Origin: Melioribacter roseus
GTDB lineage: Bacteria > Bacteroidota > Ignavibacteria > Ignavibacteriales > Melioribacteraceae
Length of the DNA stretch: 32,857 nt
Direction: 5' to 3'
Assembly (NCBI GenBank): GCA_020726285.1
Contig: DYSW01000016.1
Span: 1 to 32,857 of the forward strand
The notes under the pieces were generated by a model that searched no databases, was not told the DNA's origin, and saw only the letters and a list, made by a program, of their open reading frames with translations. Position 1 is the first letter of the stretch. Each line of letters begins with the position of its first letter. A program made the translations under genes and the position numbers. This document shows, piece by piece, positions 17,104 to 25,937 of the stretch.

Positions 17104-18189
17104 CTAATTGTGATTAATAATTTTAAGCAAATTCTCGGCTGATTTTTGCCAAGTATAATTCTTCATAAACTCGCCTGCATTTTTACCAATTTTGCGAATT
17201 TCTTCACGATTGTGGTAAGCAAATTCTAATTGGGAAATAATTTCATCTAAATCTGGTTCGCTCCAATCTGCCCAAAGAGTTTTATTATCGCTGTACAATT
17301 TAAACGGTTTGTGATCTTTAATTAAAATGGAATTTTCTGAATTCAACACATCTTTTTGTCCCGAATTATAAGCACCAATTACGGGTTTTCCGCAAGCCAT
17401 ATATTCCATCAAAACAAGATTTGTTCCACCTTCACAACGATTTGGGAAAATTCCAATGTCTGTTGTTTTATATATATTTCGCAAAACTGAATTTTGAACA
17501 ATATCCAAAGTGATAATCTTTTCTTCGTTTAAGCCATTTATTTTGTAAAGATTCTTCATAATTTCCTGCCAGGAATTGCCAGACGCTTCAAAAATGAAAT
17601 TCGGTGCATAGTGAAATAATTCCATTGATTGTGGCCACATATTGAACCATGCATTTATTAAAATAATATTTGGATATTTTTGTTGAAGAGTTTTTACGGC
17701 TTTTAGAACTAAATCTTGTCCTTTTCTCAATTCAAATTTTCCACCAGAAAAAATCACAAAAAGTTCATCAGTTTTTCTTTCTTCAATGGGATAAAATATT
17801 TCGGGATCAATTCCTTGAATCAAATAATCTGAATTATCAATTCCAATTTCTTTTAATTTTTCAAGATTCCAACTCGAACCACCAATAACTTTTGTGAATT
17901 TCCCTGCGTTTTTCAGTGAATTTATATTTAGTTCATTTTCAAAAAATGTGTAACCATAATTTTCATCACCCCATATTTTTGAAATTGGCTGAAAATCTAC
18001 GCCAGTTAATGCATGAAAAACTTTGCCAGGAACTTTCTTGAAATTTTGTGATTCATGTTCAGTAAATTCCCAAATTTTAGTTTGTTCGTGTATTTTACCA
18101 ACTTCATGCTTTAGATATTTACTGCAAACTCCCCAACCAAAATTTTCTCCTTTTGATAAAGCCAGAGTTATATCATTCAATTCATTCAT
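17104..18189 (-). CDS. Glycosyltransferase (GT4-like)
   Basis: The 361-residue protein has a GT-B fold. The N-terminal domain begins ITLALSKGENFGWGVCSKYL; the C-terminal domain starts at FVIFSGGKFELRKGQDLVLKA and holds the nucleotide-sugar motif around CEGGTNLVLMEYMACGKPVIG (Glu253 and Glu262). DIGIFPNR precedes it, as in the GT4 family. Donor and acceptor are unknown. On the same strand it lies 17 nt downstream of a broken glycosyltransferase tail and a broken wecB, so it is probably the surviving member of a former polysaccharide or glycoprotein gene group. It has no terminator of its own before the convergent btpA-like gene. Confidence 0.85.
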   Translation of the reverse strand: MNELNDITLALSKGENFGWGVCSKYLKHEVGKIHEQTKIWEFTEHESQNFKKVPGKVFHALTGVDFQPISKIWGDENYGYTFFENELNINSLKNAGKFTKVIGGSSWNLEKLKEIGIDNSDYLIQGIDPEIFYPIEERKTDELFVIFSGGKFELRKGQDLVLKAVKTLQQKYPNIILINAWFNMWPQSMELFHYAPNFIFEASGNSWQEIMKNLYKINGLNEEKIITLDIVQNSVLRNIYKTTDIGIFPNRCEGGTNLVLMEYMACGKPVIGAYNSGQKDVLNSENSILIKDHKPFKLYSDNKTLWADWSEPDLDEIISQLEFAYHNREEIRKIGKNAGEFMKNYTWQKSAENLLKIINHN

Positions 18190-18206
18190 ATTTTACCATT
18201 TACTAT

Positions 18207-18359
18207 TCAATAATTCATTAATTCATTAATTTCTTCAAAAACAGTCGACCAATTACCGAGGACTTTCTGACGAAAAATTGTTGTTTTCGGATACCAAATT
18301 GATGTTTTTTTTTCAATTCCCCAACGCCAATCCGAAGTTTTATGAAGAAGAAGCCAAGT
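18207..18359 (-). pseudogene. C-terminal remnant of a TPR-type glycosyltransferase
   Basis: The minus-strand frame reads TWLLLHKTSDWRWGIEKKT, then SIWYPKTTIFRQKVLGNW and ends STVFEEINELMNY before a TGA at 18207. The DWRW...SPWYP...LFRQ...W pattern is the C-terminal end of TPR-containing GT9/GT41-like glycosyltransferases. No start or upstream domain is present: the sequence begins inside the broken wecB, in a different frame, within a few bases of its last family-like residue. It is a scar of a larger gene, not a small gene. Confidence 0.65.
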
Positions 18360-18840
18360 TTTCTTTCAGCAAACGCTCTTTGTAAAGTGGAGTATAAACA
18401 AAAACTTGATCAGAATAGTAATCGCACACAACTCTATTTACTTCTTCAGGCATTCTTCTATCATAAGAACGCATTCCGCCTTCGATGTGACCAATTTTAT
18501 AACCTTGCTTAAATAATGGCAAACTTGCAGCCGCCGAATGTGAATCGCCAAGGGAAAGAATAATTTCTGGTTGAATTTTTTGATTTTGTAGCAGACGAAT
18601 TATTTCTGTTGGAAGATATGAAAGTTGCTCATAATGAGATGTGCTATTTTTTCCTGTAGATAAAGTAAAATCTGGTTTTCTGATATTCTATTCATCGAAG
18701 AATATTTTACTCAATTCATCATCATAATTCTGCCCAGTATGAAGCATAATATGTTCAAAATGAGCATCAAGTTTTTCAAATACTTTGCTCATTCTAATAA
18801 AATCGGGTCGAATGCCTGTAATCGTAACAACTTGTTTCAT
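18340..18840 (-). pseudogene. wecB: Broken UDP-N-acetylglucosamine 2-epimerase
   Basis: The minus-strand frame starts with ATG at 18840 (MKQVVTITGIRPDFIRM) and continues with HIMLHTGQNYDDELSKIFFDE, the N-terminal GT-B domain of non-hydrolysing UDP-GlcNAc 2-epimerases. A TAG at 18688-18690 interrupts it where relatives have Leu (FFDEL). Past the stop the same frame resumes as NIRKPDFTLSTG, SLGDSHSAAASLPL, GHIEGGMRSYDRRMPEEVNR and YKERLLKEN, and then ends abruptly at about residue 160 of an expected ~360. The entire C-terminal nucleotide-binding domain is missing, replaced by the tail of another glycosyltransferase. A one-codon stop plus a large deletion makes this clearly inactive. Confidence 0.85.
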
Positions 18841-19085
18841 AAAATCCATAAATTTTGCCTGCTTATTGCAATAATTAAGCCAAATTGTAATCAACAATCT
18901 TCTTTATAAAAATTTGATTGATATTAAACATTTTACCAAAACGCCAATAACTGACAAAGAAATATAAACTTATAATTAGTCAATTGTGTAATATTAACCA
19001 ATATTTATGCGTTCATTCCGTAAATTGCCAACAAATACTATTTCAATTTATTTGAGTATTTTTAATTCAACAAATAATTTTAATT
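18841..19085. other. Intergenic region between wecB remnant and rnhB
   Basis: These 245 bp separate divergent genes. I find no open frame, RNA gene or strong hairpin. TTTATTTG at about 19049-19056 is a one-mismatch fit to TAnnTTTG and might serve rnhB, but that is weak. Confidence 0.4.
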
Positions 19086-19685
19086 ATGTCTCTTAAAGAA
19101 TTCGACAATCAATTTTACACTGAAAATGTTCAGTTTCTTGCTGGAATAGATGAAGCTGGACGAGGTCCACTTGCTGGTCCGGTTGTTGCGGCTTGTGCTG
19201 TGTTTTCCCAAAATACTTTTATTGATGGAATTAACGATTCGAAACAACTTTCTGCAAAAAAAAGGGAATTTCTTTTTAACCTGATAATCGAAAAAGCTGT
19301 TGAGATCAAAATTGAAGTAATTTCTGTTCAAAAAATTGAAGAAATGAATATTTTAAGAGCAAGTTTATTTGGAATGCAAAAATCAATTGAAAAATGTTCT
19401 AACAAAATTGATTTGATATTAGTTGATGGAAATCAGATTTTCGAGACACAAATACCGCTTAAAACCATTGTTAAAGGAGATGAAAAATCTTTTGTTATTG
19501 CTGCTGCGTCAATTCTTGCTAAAGTTGCAAGAGACAAAATAATGGCGGAATTAAGTGACATTTTTCCAAAATACTATTGGCACAAAAATAAAGGTTATGG
19601 AACAAAACAGCACATTGAAGCTATTCGGGAATTTGGTGTTACAGAACATCACAGAAAAAAATTTCTAAGAAAGATTATAGATTAA
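19086..19685 (+). CDS. rnhB: Ribonuclease HII
   Basis: The enzyme cuts the RNA strand of RNA-DNA hybrids, including single misincorporated ribonucleotides, in the cytoplasm. The 199-residue protein carries the type 2 RNase H active site: Asp22 and Glu23 in GIDEAGRGPLAGPVVAA, Asp114 in LVDGNQ, and Asp132 in KGDEKSF; SILAKVARDKIM and the C-terminal GYGTKQH match the family. The spacing agrees with E. coli RNase HII (Asp16, Glu17, Asp108, Asp126). It opens a plus-strand run with yraN and the Mla-type genes. Confidence 0.96.
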   Translation: MSLKEFDNQFYTENVQFLAGIDEAGRGPLAGPVVAACAVFSQNTFIDGINDSKQLSAKKREFLFNLIIEKAVEIKIEVISVQKIEEMNILRASLFGMQKSIEKCSNKIDLILVDGNQIFETQIPLKTIVKGDEKSFVIAAASILAKVARDKIMAELSDIFPKYYWHKNKGYGTKQHIEAIREFGVTEHHRKKFLRKIID

Positions 19686-19719
19686 TTTGCATTATTGTAA
19701 GGAAAAAGCAATTCAGACA

Positions 19720-20082
19720 ATGGTTAAACGAAATCAAGAAATTGGATTAATTGGTGAAAATCAAGCTGTTATTTATTTGGAAAAATTAGGTTATAGAATT
19801 ATTCAAAGGAATTACCGTTTTTCTCACGGCGAGATTGATGTAATTGCGGTGAAAGAAAATATTCTTGTCTTTGTAGAAGTAAAAACAAGAAGAAATGACA
19901 ATTATGGCGACATCAAATTTGCTATCGATCCCAAAAAGCAGAAACAAATCAGAAAAATCGCAGAATCTTTCATATTTGAATTTGCCGACACACTAACATT
20001 CGAAGAAATTCGTTTTGATTCTATTTTTGTAATGTATGAAAACAATCGACATCAAATTGAGCATCTTGAAAATGCTTTTTAG
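19720..20082 (+). CDS. YraN/UPF0102-family predicted endonuclease-like protein
   Basis: This 120-residue protein has the YraN fold, related to Holliday-junction resolvases and restriction nucleases: EIGLIGENQAVIYLEKLGY, then HGEIDVIAVKENILVFVEVKTRR, which contains the Asp...Glu-x-Lys (EIDVI, VEVKTR) arrangement, and IRFDSIFV near the end. The biological role is not established. The frame is open from a TTG at 19687, directly after rnhB, but relatives begin at about MVKRNQEIG, so I use the ATG at 19720. The rnhB-yraN order is common in bacteria. Confidence 0.9.
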   Translation: MVKRNQEIGLIGENQAVIYLEKLGYRIIQRNYRFSHGEIDVIAVKENILVFVEVKTRRNDNYGDIKFAIDPKKQKQIRKIAESFIFEFADTLTFEEIRFDSIFVMYENNRHQIEHLENAF

Positions 20083-20124
20083 TTTGTTTCTTAAACGTTA
20101 TCTTTAATTAATTAAAAAATATTA

Positions 20125-20919
20125 ATGAATTTACCCAAAATTAAATATAGTCTGAATTTAAGTTTAACCGAGAAATTGCTGAATTTCTTTTTGCTTTTAA
20201 GTGGATTGGCAATTTTCACAATTCATTTCTTCAAAGAAATGTTAGTTCCTCCTTATGAAATTGAAGAAACCAAAAAACAAATGTATGATTTTGGGCTAAA
20301 AAGTTTGCCCATTGTTGGCACAATGGGAATTATTATTGGATTTGTGTTGGCTTTACAAAGTTATTTTATTCTTGAACCTTTTGGTGCAACCGATTTTATT
20401 CCCGCTTCTGTTGGGATTTCAATTTTACGGGAATTCGCACCAATTTTAACCGCATTGTTATTTGCCGGAAGAGTTAGTTCTGGCATCGGAGCAGAAATTG
20501 GCTCGATGAAGGTAACTGAACAGATTGATGCGATGGAAGTTTCCGGGACAAATCCTTTCAAATTTTTGGTTGTAACTCGTGTAATTGCAACAACTTTCAT
20601 TCTACCACTTCTTACAATTTATGTGATTTTCATTAGTTTATTAGGCTCATTTTTAGCTCTACTAATAGAAGAACAAATGAGCTTGGTTTATTTTTTTAAT
20701 TCTGTTACTTCATACCTTGATTTGAGCGATATTTCTGCTGGACTTATCAAGACATTCTTTTTTGGATTTATTGTTGGAATAGTTGGTGCTTTTCAAGGTT
20801 ACACAACAGAAGGCGGAACCGTTGGCGTTGGAAGATCTACAACAACTTCGGTTGTAATTTCTTCATTGTTTATCCTTTTTGTTGATATGATTTTAGTAAA
20901 AGTCTCAATGATGTTATAA
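20125..20919 (+). CDS. mlaE: MlaE-type ABC transporter permease
   Basis: This is the inner-membrane permease of an MCE-type lipid transporter that moves phospholipids between inner and outer membranes. The 264-residue protein has about five to six hydrophobic helices, an amphipathic N-terminal helix and the family signature EFAPILTALLFAGRVSSGIGAEIG, followed by MKVTEQIDAMEVSGTNP, the coupling-helix region that contacts the ATPase, and QGYTTEGGTVGVGRSTTTSV near the end. The stop overlaps the ATPase gene's start by one base (TAATG). Confidence 0.94.
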   Translation: MNLPKIKYSLNLSLTEKLLNFFLLLSGLAIFTIHFFKEMLVPPYEIEETKKQMYDFGLKSLPIVGTMGIIIGFVLALQSYFILEPFGATDFIPASVGISILREFAPILTALLFAGRVSSGIGAEIGSMKVTEQIDAMEVSGTNPFKFLVVTRVIATTFILPLLTIYVIFISLLGSFLALLIEEQMSLVYFFNSVTSYLDLSDISAGLIKTFFFGFIVGIVGAFQGYTTEGGTVGVGRSTTTSVVISSLFILFVDMILVKVSMML

Positions 20920-21683
20920 TGGATAGTATTTTGTTGAATATCGAAAATGTTTCAAAAAATTTTGATGAAAATCAAGTACTAAAAAATGTTTCTGTTAATG
21001 TTTATGAAGGCGAAAATTTAGTGGTTTTTGGCAGAAGCGGAACTGGAAAAAGTGTTTTACTTAAACTAATTGTTAAATTATTAGAACCAAATAGTGGAAA
21101 TATTTTTTACCGCAATAAAAATCTAAATTCTCTTTCAGCAAAAGAAATTGCCCAAATTAGAAAACAGATTGGCTTCCTTTTTCAAAGTGGAGCATTGTAT
21201 GATTCAATGTCCGTTCGCGAAAATCTATCTTTTCCTCTAAAAAAAATATTCAATCTATCTGAAAAAGAAATTATTGAGAAAATTAACAAAACGCTTGAAC
21301 TTGTTGGTTTGGTTTCGGCAATTGACAAAATGCCTGCCGAACTTTCTGGCGGAATGAGAAAAAGAATTGCATTAGCTCGAACAATAATTACCGAACCGGA
21401 AATAATTCTTTATGATGAACCAACAACCGGACTCGATCCAATTACTTCAAAGGAAATAAGTGAATTAATTTTATCTTTACAACATCAGCTAAAAATGACT
21501 TCGGTTGTTGTTACACACGATTTAATTTGTGCCGAAATTATTGCTGATCGCGTAATTTTCTTAAAAGATGGCGAGATTTATAAAGAAGGTTTATTTGATG
21601 AAATAAAACAATCGAACGACTTGTTTATTAGGAATTTCTTTAGTGCAAAAATTTTAAAAGATGTTGGAGAAAGTGATGTTTAA
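20919..21683 (+). CDS. mlaF: MlaF-type ABC transporter ATPase
   Basis: This is the cytoplasmic ATPase powering the MlaE permease. The 254-residue protein has Walker A GRSGTGKS (38-45), Q-loop FLFQSGALYD, ABC signature LSGGMRKRIALART (from 142), Walker B with Asp166/Glu167 in LYDEPTTGLDP, and H-loop VVVTHD. GALYDSMSVRENLSFPL matches Mla/Ttg2A ATPases more closely than other importers. It overlaps the permease gene by one base and the MCE gene by eight, so the three are translationally coupled. Confidence 0.95.
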   Translation: MDSILLNIENVSKNFDENQVLKNVSVNVYEGENLVVFGRSGTGKSVLLKLIVKLLEPNSGNIFYRNKNLNSLSAKEIAQIRKQIGFLFQSGALYDSMSVRENLSFPLKKIFNLSEKEIIEKINKTLELVGLVSAIDKMPAELSGGMRKRIALARTIITEPEIILYDEPTTGLDPITSKEISELILSLQHQLKMTSVVVTHDLICAEIIADRVIFLKDGEIYKEGLFDEIKQSNDLFIRNFFSAKILKDVGESDV

Positions 21684-22704
21684 ATCGTTTGCTGGAGCAA
21701 GACTAGGAATATTTCTGTTTTTGGGAACAATTTTGATGATTATAATGCTTTTTGTTATTGGCAACAAGGAATCATTATTCACACAATCAATCGAAATAAA
21801 AACATTTTTTAGAAATGTAAATACCTTAAAAAGTGGTGCTCCTGTAATGTTAAGTGGTTATCAAATTGGCTCTGTTAGTTTAATAAATTTGATGCCCGAT
21901 TCGCTTGGATTGGTTGAAGTTAAAATGAAAATTAATTACGATGCCCAAAATTTTGTTCGTTTAGATAGCAAGGCAATTATTGAAACAAAAGGTTTTATCG
22001 GACAAAAGTACATTTCCATTTCACCCGGAAGAAGAGAATATGAAGTAGTGAAAAATGGTGGAACAATTCTCGCAGAAGAACCTCTTGATGTGCAGCAAAT
22101 GATTGTTCAAACCACCGAAATTATGACTTTTACAAAAGAAATAACTGAAGATTTAGCGGAAATTGTTAATAAAGTGAATGAAGGAAAAGGAACAATTGGG
22201 TTGCTTGTAAACGATACGAGACTTTATAACGCTTCAGTAAAGGTCGTACAAAGTGGCGATTCATCTCTTTCTAAAATCAGCAAAAATTTGAATGTTGTTG
22301 CTGAAATGGTAACAAATCTTGGTGCAAATCTAAATGGAATTCTTTCAAATGTTGATACAACAAGCAAAAATATTAATCAACTGATACAGAATATTCGAGA
22401 TGGAAAAGGAGCAATTGGAAAGTTGGTTGCCGATAAATCTGTAGAAGATTCTGTGTCTTCCGTCATAACAAATTTAACTTCTTCTGTTCGCCAACTTGAA
22501 GTAACATCCAATCGATTTGCTGAAAATATGGAAGCCCTGAAACATAATTGGCTTTTTAAAGATTATTTTGAAGCTCGCGGATATTGGGATTATGATTCTT
22601 ACAAAAAAGAAATTGATACTAAAATTATAGAACTAGAAAAGAAAATAAGTGAATTAAAAGAGATGGAAGAAAATTTCAAGGCGAATAATCCACAGAAAAA
22701 ATAG
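21676..22704 (+). CDS. mlaD: MlaD-type MCE-domain lipid-transport protein
   Basis: This periplasmic, membrane-anchored subunit forms the lipid-binding ring of an MCE transporter. The 342-residue protein has one N-terminal transmembrane helix (about 9-28), an MCE domain (about 35-120: TFFRNVNTLKSGAPVMLSGYQIGSV, here in parts VNTLKSGAPVML and KGFIGQKYISISPG), a long helical region with DNIRDGKGAIGKLV-like repeats (EGKGTIGLLVND and DGKGAIGKLVAD), and a charged coiled-coil tail (about 305-342). It is longer than E. coli MlaD (~183), as is usual outside Proteobacteria. I prefer the ATG at 21676, with GGAG six bases upstream, over one five codons earlier. No MlaB or MlaC homologue is present nearby. 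Confidence 0.9.
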   Translation: MFKSFAGARLGIFLFLGTILMIIMLFVIGNKESLFTQSIEIKTFFRNVNTLKSGAPVMLSGYQIGSVSLINLMPDSLGLVEVKMKINYDAQNFVRLDSKAIIETKGFIGQKYISISPGRREYEVVKNGGTILAEEPLDVQQMIVQTTEIMTFTKEITEDLAEIVNKVNEGKGTIGLLVNDTRLYNASVKVVQSGDSSLSKISKNLNVVAEMVTNLGANLNGILSNVDTTSKNINQLIQNIRDGKGAIGKLVADKSVEDSVSSVITNLTSSVRQLEVTSNRFAENMEALKHNWLFKDYFEARGYWDYDSYKKEIDTKIIELEKKISELKEMEENFKANNPQKK

Positions 22705-22777
22705 TAATTGTACTGTTTTTTGTATAAATCCAGATAATCAAAATATTTGGAAGAAATTGTTGAAATTGTAAATTCAA

Positions 22778-23035
22778 TTATGGTACAGGGTCGTAACCAT
22801 GTCCGCCCCACGGATGACAACGAGCAATTCTTTTAATTCCCAACCAACCACCTTTTAAAATCCCATATTTTCTTAGCGATTGTATTGCATATTCTGAACA
22901 TGTTGGCTGATATCTGCAACTTGAAGGAAGAATTGGAGAAATAAATAATTGATAACTTCTTATAATTAATGCAAATGGATAAGCCAAAATCTTCGCAATT
23001 ACAAGGTAATATTTTTCAAATTTTGTGAGTTTCAT
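22778..23035 (-). CDS. yidD: Membrane protein insertion efficiency factor YidD
   Basis: This 85-residue protein has the YidD signature in full: an N-terminal hydrophobic/amphipathic segment ([20 protein letters not shown]) followed by [38 protein letters not shown] and GGHGYDPVP, with all three conserved cysteines. It assists YidC-dependent insertion of membrane proteins at the inner face of the membrane. In many bacteria it sits with rnpA and yidC; here it is isolated, convergent with mlaD and divergent from alaS. Confidence 0.95.
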   Translation of the reverse strand: MKLTKFEKYYLVIAKILAYPFALIIRSYQLFISPILPSSCRYQPTCSEYAIQSLRKYGILKGGWLGIKRIARCHPWGGHGYDPVP

Positions 23036-23112
23036 ATCATAGATTGATGGTTGTTTATCTTTTATAATTGAAAAAATAGTGTTTTTCTGCTTTTCCCATT
23101 GAAAAATCTAAT

Positions 23113-23120
23113 CAAATATA
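23113..23120 (-). promoter_or_regulatory. Possible -7 promoter element of yidD
   Basis: On the minus strand TATATTTG fits TAnnTTTG, about 78 nt before the yidD start. The nearest TTTG upstream (23148-23145) is 24 nt away, longer than the usual spacing, so support is partial. Confidence 0.3.
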
Positions 23121-23221
23121 CTGCTTTCTTAAAACTTCATCATACAAATTTGATGGGTTTTATCTATAAATTTTCATCTTTTCATATATTTATTTCCTTG
23201 AATAAAATAAAATAGGTAAGC

Positions 23222-25813
23222 ATGAAATCTTCTGAAGTTAGACAGAAATTCTTCGATTTTTTTGAAAATAGACAACATAAAATAGTTGCAAGTTCCCCTG
23301 TTGTACCATTTGACGACCCAACTTTACTTTTTACGAATGCAGGTATGAATCAATTCAAAGATGTTTTTTTGGGACAAGGTTCACGCGATTATTCGCGAGC
23401 CGCCGACACACAAAAGTGTATTCGAGTTAGTGGAAAACATAACGATTTAGAAGAAGTTGGGCACGATACTTATCATCACACACTTTTTGAAATGCTCGGA
23501 AATTGGTCTTTTGGCGATTATTACAAAAAAGAAGCGATTGTTTGGGCGTGGGAATTGCTAACTGAAATCTACAAATTGCCCAAAGAACGACTTTGGGTTA
23601 CTATTTACAGAACTGACGAAGAAGCAATGGAATTCTGGAAAACAGAAACTGATATTAATCAAAATCATATATTAAAATTTGATGAAAAGGATAATTTTTG
23701 GGAAATGGGCGAAACTGGACCCTGCGGACCTTGTTCCGAAATTCATATAAATCTTACTGAAGATTATGACAAACCAGATTTAGTAAATGCTGGAAGTCCC
23801 GATTGCATTGAACTTTGGAATCTTGTTTTTATTCAATACAATAGAAATAAAGATGGTGTTTTGGAAGAATTGCCCAACAAACACATTGATACTGGGATGG
23901 GATTTGAACGAATTGTTGCGGTTTTGCAAGAAAAAAAATCAAATTATGATACAGATTTATTTTTACCAATTATTCAGGTTGTAGAAGAAATTTCTCAAAT
24001 TCCTTATGCTGCCGAAAATCAAATTCCGATGAGAGTAATTGCCGACCATATTAGAACATTAACTTTTGCAATTGCCGATGGTGCAATCCCAGGAAATGAA
24101 GGAAGAAGTTATGTTTTACGCCGAATTTTACGCCGAGCTTTGCGATATGGACGAAAATTAAATCTGAACGAACCGTTTTTATACAAATTAGTTGAAGTTG
24201 TAGTTGAAAAAGCTGGCGGTGGAATGGGAAAAGTATTTCCTGAAGTGATTGAACATCGCGAAAATATTGAAAAGATAATTAAAGCTGAGGAAGAAAGTTT
24301 CAACCAAACTTTGGATAGAGGTTTAGCGTTATTTGAAGAAATCGTTTCCGAAGTTGAGAAAACCACAAAAATAATTTCTGGTGAAGATGTTTTTAAAATG
24401 TATGATACATTTGGTTTTCCAACGGATTTGGTTGAATTGCTTGCTCGCGAACGAAATCTGAATGTGGATATTGACAAATTTACAGAATTAATGGACGAAC
24501 AAAAGCAAAAGGGAAGAGAAACTACGAAAAAACAAATTTCTGATGCTTACGATACAAGTGGAATTGAAAAAATGTTTGATTTCGATTTGCTTCCAGTTAC
24601 AAAATTTTTGGGTTATGAAGATTTAACTTCTGAATCGACAATAGTCGCGGTAAATAATCACGAAAATATTTCTTATTTAGTTTTAGACTCAACGCCATTT
24701 TATGCAGAATCTGGTGGACAAATTGACGATAAAGGGGAATTATATTGTTGTGATAAATCATTTGAAATAATTGGTTTACAGAAAATTAAAAATATTGTTG
24801 TTCACATTGTAAAGAATGAATATCAACACCAATTTGAAAAAAAACAACAAGTTTATGCAAAAGTTGATGAAGAAAATCGCTGGCATATTATGCGAAACCA
24901 TTCTGCAACACACTTTTTACATGCAGCTTTGCGTAAATATTTGGGAAATCACGTAAAACAATCAGGTTCGTATGTTGGTGCAGATCGGTTGCGTTTTGAT
25001 TTCACACATTTTCAGAAAGTTACTGAAGAAGAACAATTGCTAATAGAAAATGAAATAAATAACGAAATTCGCAAGAATATCCAACTTACCCATCATCGCG
25101 AAATAGCTTTTGAAGAAGCAAAAAACAAGGGAGCGATGATGTTTTTTGGTGATAAATATGGCGATAAAGTGAATGTTGTTCAGTTTGGCGATTATTCTTT
25201 AGAATTTTGCGGTGGAACTCACGTGAAAAATTCCGCTGAAATTAATTTTTTCAAGATTATTCACGAATCTTCTGTCGCAAGTGGAATTCGCCGAATTGAA
25301 GCAGTTACTGGAAAAGGAACCGAAGAATTTTTTGCTAAAGAGAAAGAAAAATTAGAACAAGCTTTCGAAAAGATTAATGAACTTCTTGATGAAAAAAAGA
25401 AATTGGAAAAACTTGTTGCTGAGTTCCAAATCAAAGAAAAGTTAGGTGGAATTGATTCAGTTTTAAAAAATTCATCCAAAATAAATGGAGTAAATGTTTA
25501 TAAATCAGAAGTGAATGCAAATTCAATGGATGAACTTAAATCGTTTGGCGATGAACTCCGAGGAAAAATGAAAAATGGAATAGGTTTGTTAATATCTCAA
25601 ATAGAAGATAAAGTTGGAATTGTTTGTGTGGTTTCTGATGGATTAATAAAAGAAAAAAACTATTCTGCTGGTAAAATTATTGGAGAAGTTGCAAAAATAG
25701 TTGGTGGTGGTGGCGGAGGAAGATCGCATTTAGCAACTGCTGGCGGTAAAGATGTTTCTAAAATCGAAGAAGCTTTTTTCAAATTTGAAGAAATAATTTC
25801 GGCTCTAAAATAG
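23222..25813 (+). CDS. alaS: Alanyl-tRNA synthetase
   Basis: The enzyme charges tRNA-Ala and edits mischarged serine or glycine. The 863-residue protein has the class II core (GNWSFGDYYKKEA, MGETGPCGPCSEIH, and MRVIADHIRTLTFAIADG with GRSYVLRRILRRALRYGR), the editing domain with His560/His564 (NHSATHFLH) and Cys663/His667 (FCGGTH), and the C-Ala/DHHA1 domain ending in GGGGGGRSHLATAGG. The editing site is intact. The ATG is preceded by AGGTAAG. The 186-bp leader shows no T-box-like structure that I can support. Confidence 0.97.
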   Translation: MKSSEVRQKFFDFFENRQHKIVASSPVVPFDDPTLLFTNAGMNQFKDVFLGQGSRDYSRAADTQKCIRVSGKHNDLEEVGHDTYHHTLFEMLGNWSFGDYYKKEAIVWAWELLTEIYKLPKERLWVTIYRTDEEAMEFWKTETDINQNHILKFDEKDNFWEMGETGPCGPCSEIHINLTEDYDKPDLVNAGSPDCIELWNLVFIQYNRNKDGVLEELPNKHIDTGMGFERIVAVLQEKKSNYDTDLFLPIIQVVEEISQIPYAAENQIPMRVIADHIRTLTFAIADGAIPGNEGRSYVLRRILRRALRYGRKLNLNEPFLYKLVEVVVEKAGGGMGKVFPEVIEHRENIEKIIKAEEESFNQTLDRGLALFEEIVSEVEKTTKIISGEDVFKMYDTFGFPTDLVELLARERNLNVDIDKFTELMDEQKQKGRETTKKQISDAYDTSGIEKMFDFDLLPVTKFLGYEDLTSESTIVAVNNHENISYLVLDSTPFYAESGGQIDDKGELYCCDKSFEIIGLQKIKNIVVHIVKNEYQHQFEKKQQVYAKVDEENRWHIMRNHSATHFLHAALRKYLGNHVKQSGSYVGADRLRFDFTHFQKVTEEEQLLIENEINNEIRKNIQLTHHREIAFEEAKNKGAMMFFGDKYGDKVNVVQFGDYSLEFCGGTHVKNSAEINFFKIIHESSVASGIRRIEAVTGKGTEEFFAKEKEKLEQAFEKINELLDEKKKLEKLVAEFQIKEKLGGIDSVLKNSSKINGVNVYKSEVNANSMDELKSFGDELRGKMKNGIGLLISQIEDKVGIVCVVSDGLIKEKNYSAGKIIGEVAKIVGGGGGGRSHLATAGGKDVSKIEEAFFKFEEIISALK

Positions 25814-25937
25814 TACTTTTTAATAAAGTAGAAGTGTTTTCAGATTAAAAGCCAAACTTGGAAAAGTTGTAATAACGGAAAAAAACAATAATTTATAAAT
25901 TGCTTTTGTCATTTTAGACTCAAATCTTTGTTTTATT

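Noticed and set aside
18688-18690. Possibility that TAG is read as an amino acid (recoding)
   Set aside because: TAG also ends pta, alaS and mlaD in this window, and wecB is truncated anyway, so a plain nonsense mutation is simpler.
23036-23221. T-box or other leader control element before alaS
   Set aside because: No T-box sequence or antiterminator hairpin could be recognised in this AT-rich leader.
24109-24477. 122-codon open frame on the minus strand inside alaS
   Set aside because: It lies wholly within the well-supported alaS gene and has no family-like features; it is a frame shadow.
25814-25937. Terminator between alaS and the DUF190 gene (TACTTT/AAAGTA)
   Set aside because: The stem is only six mostly A-T pairs and lacks a T tract, too weak to call.
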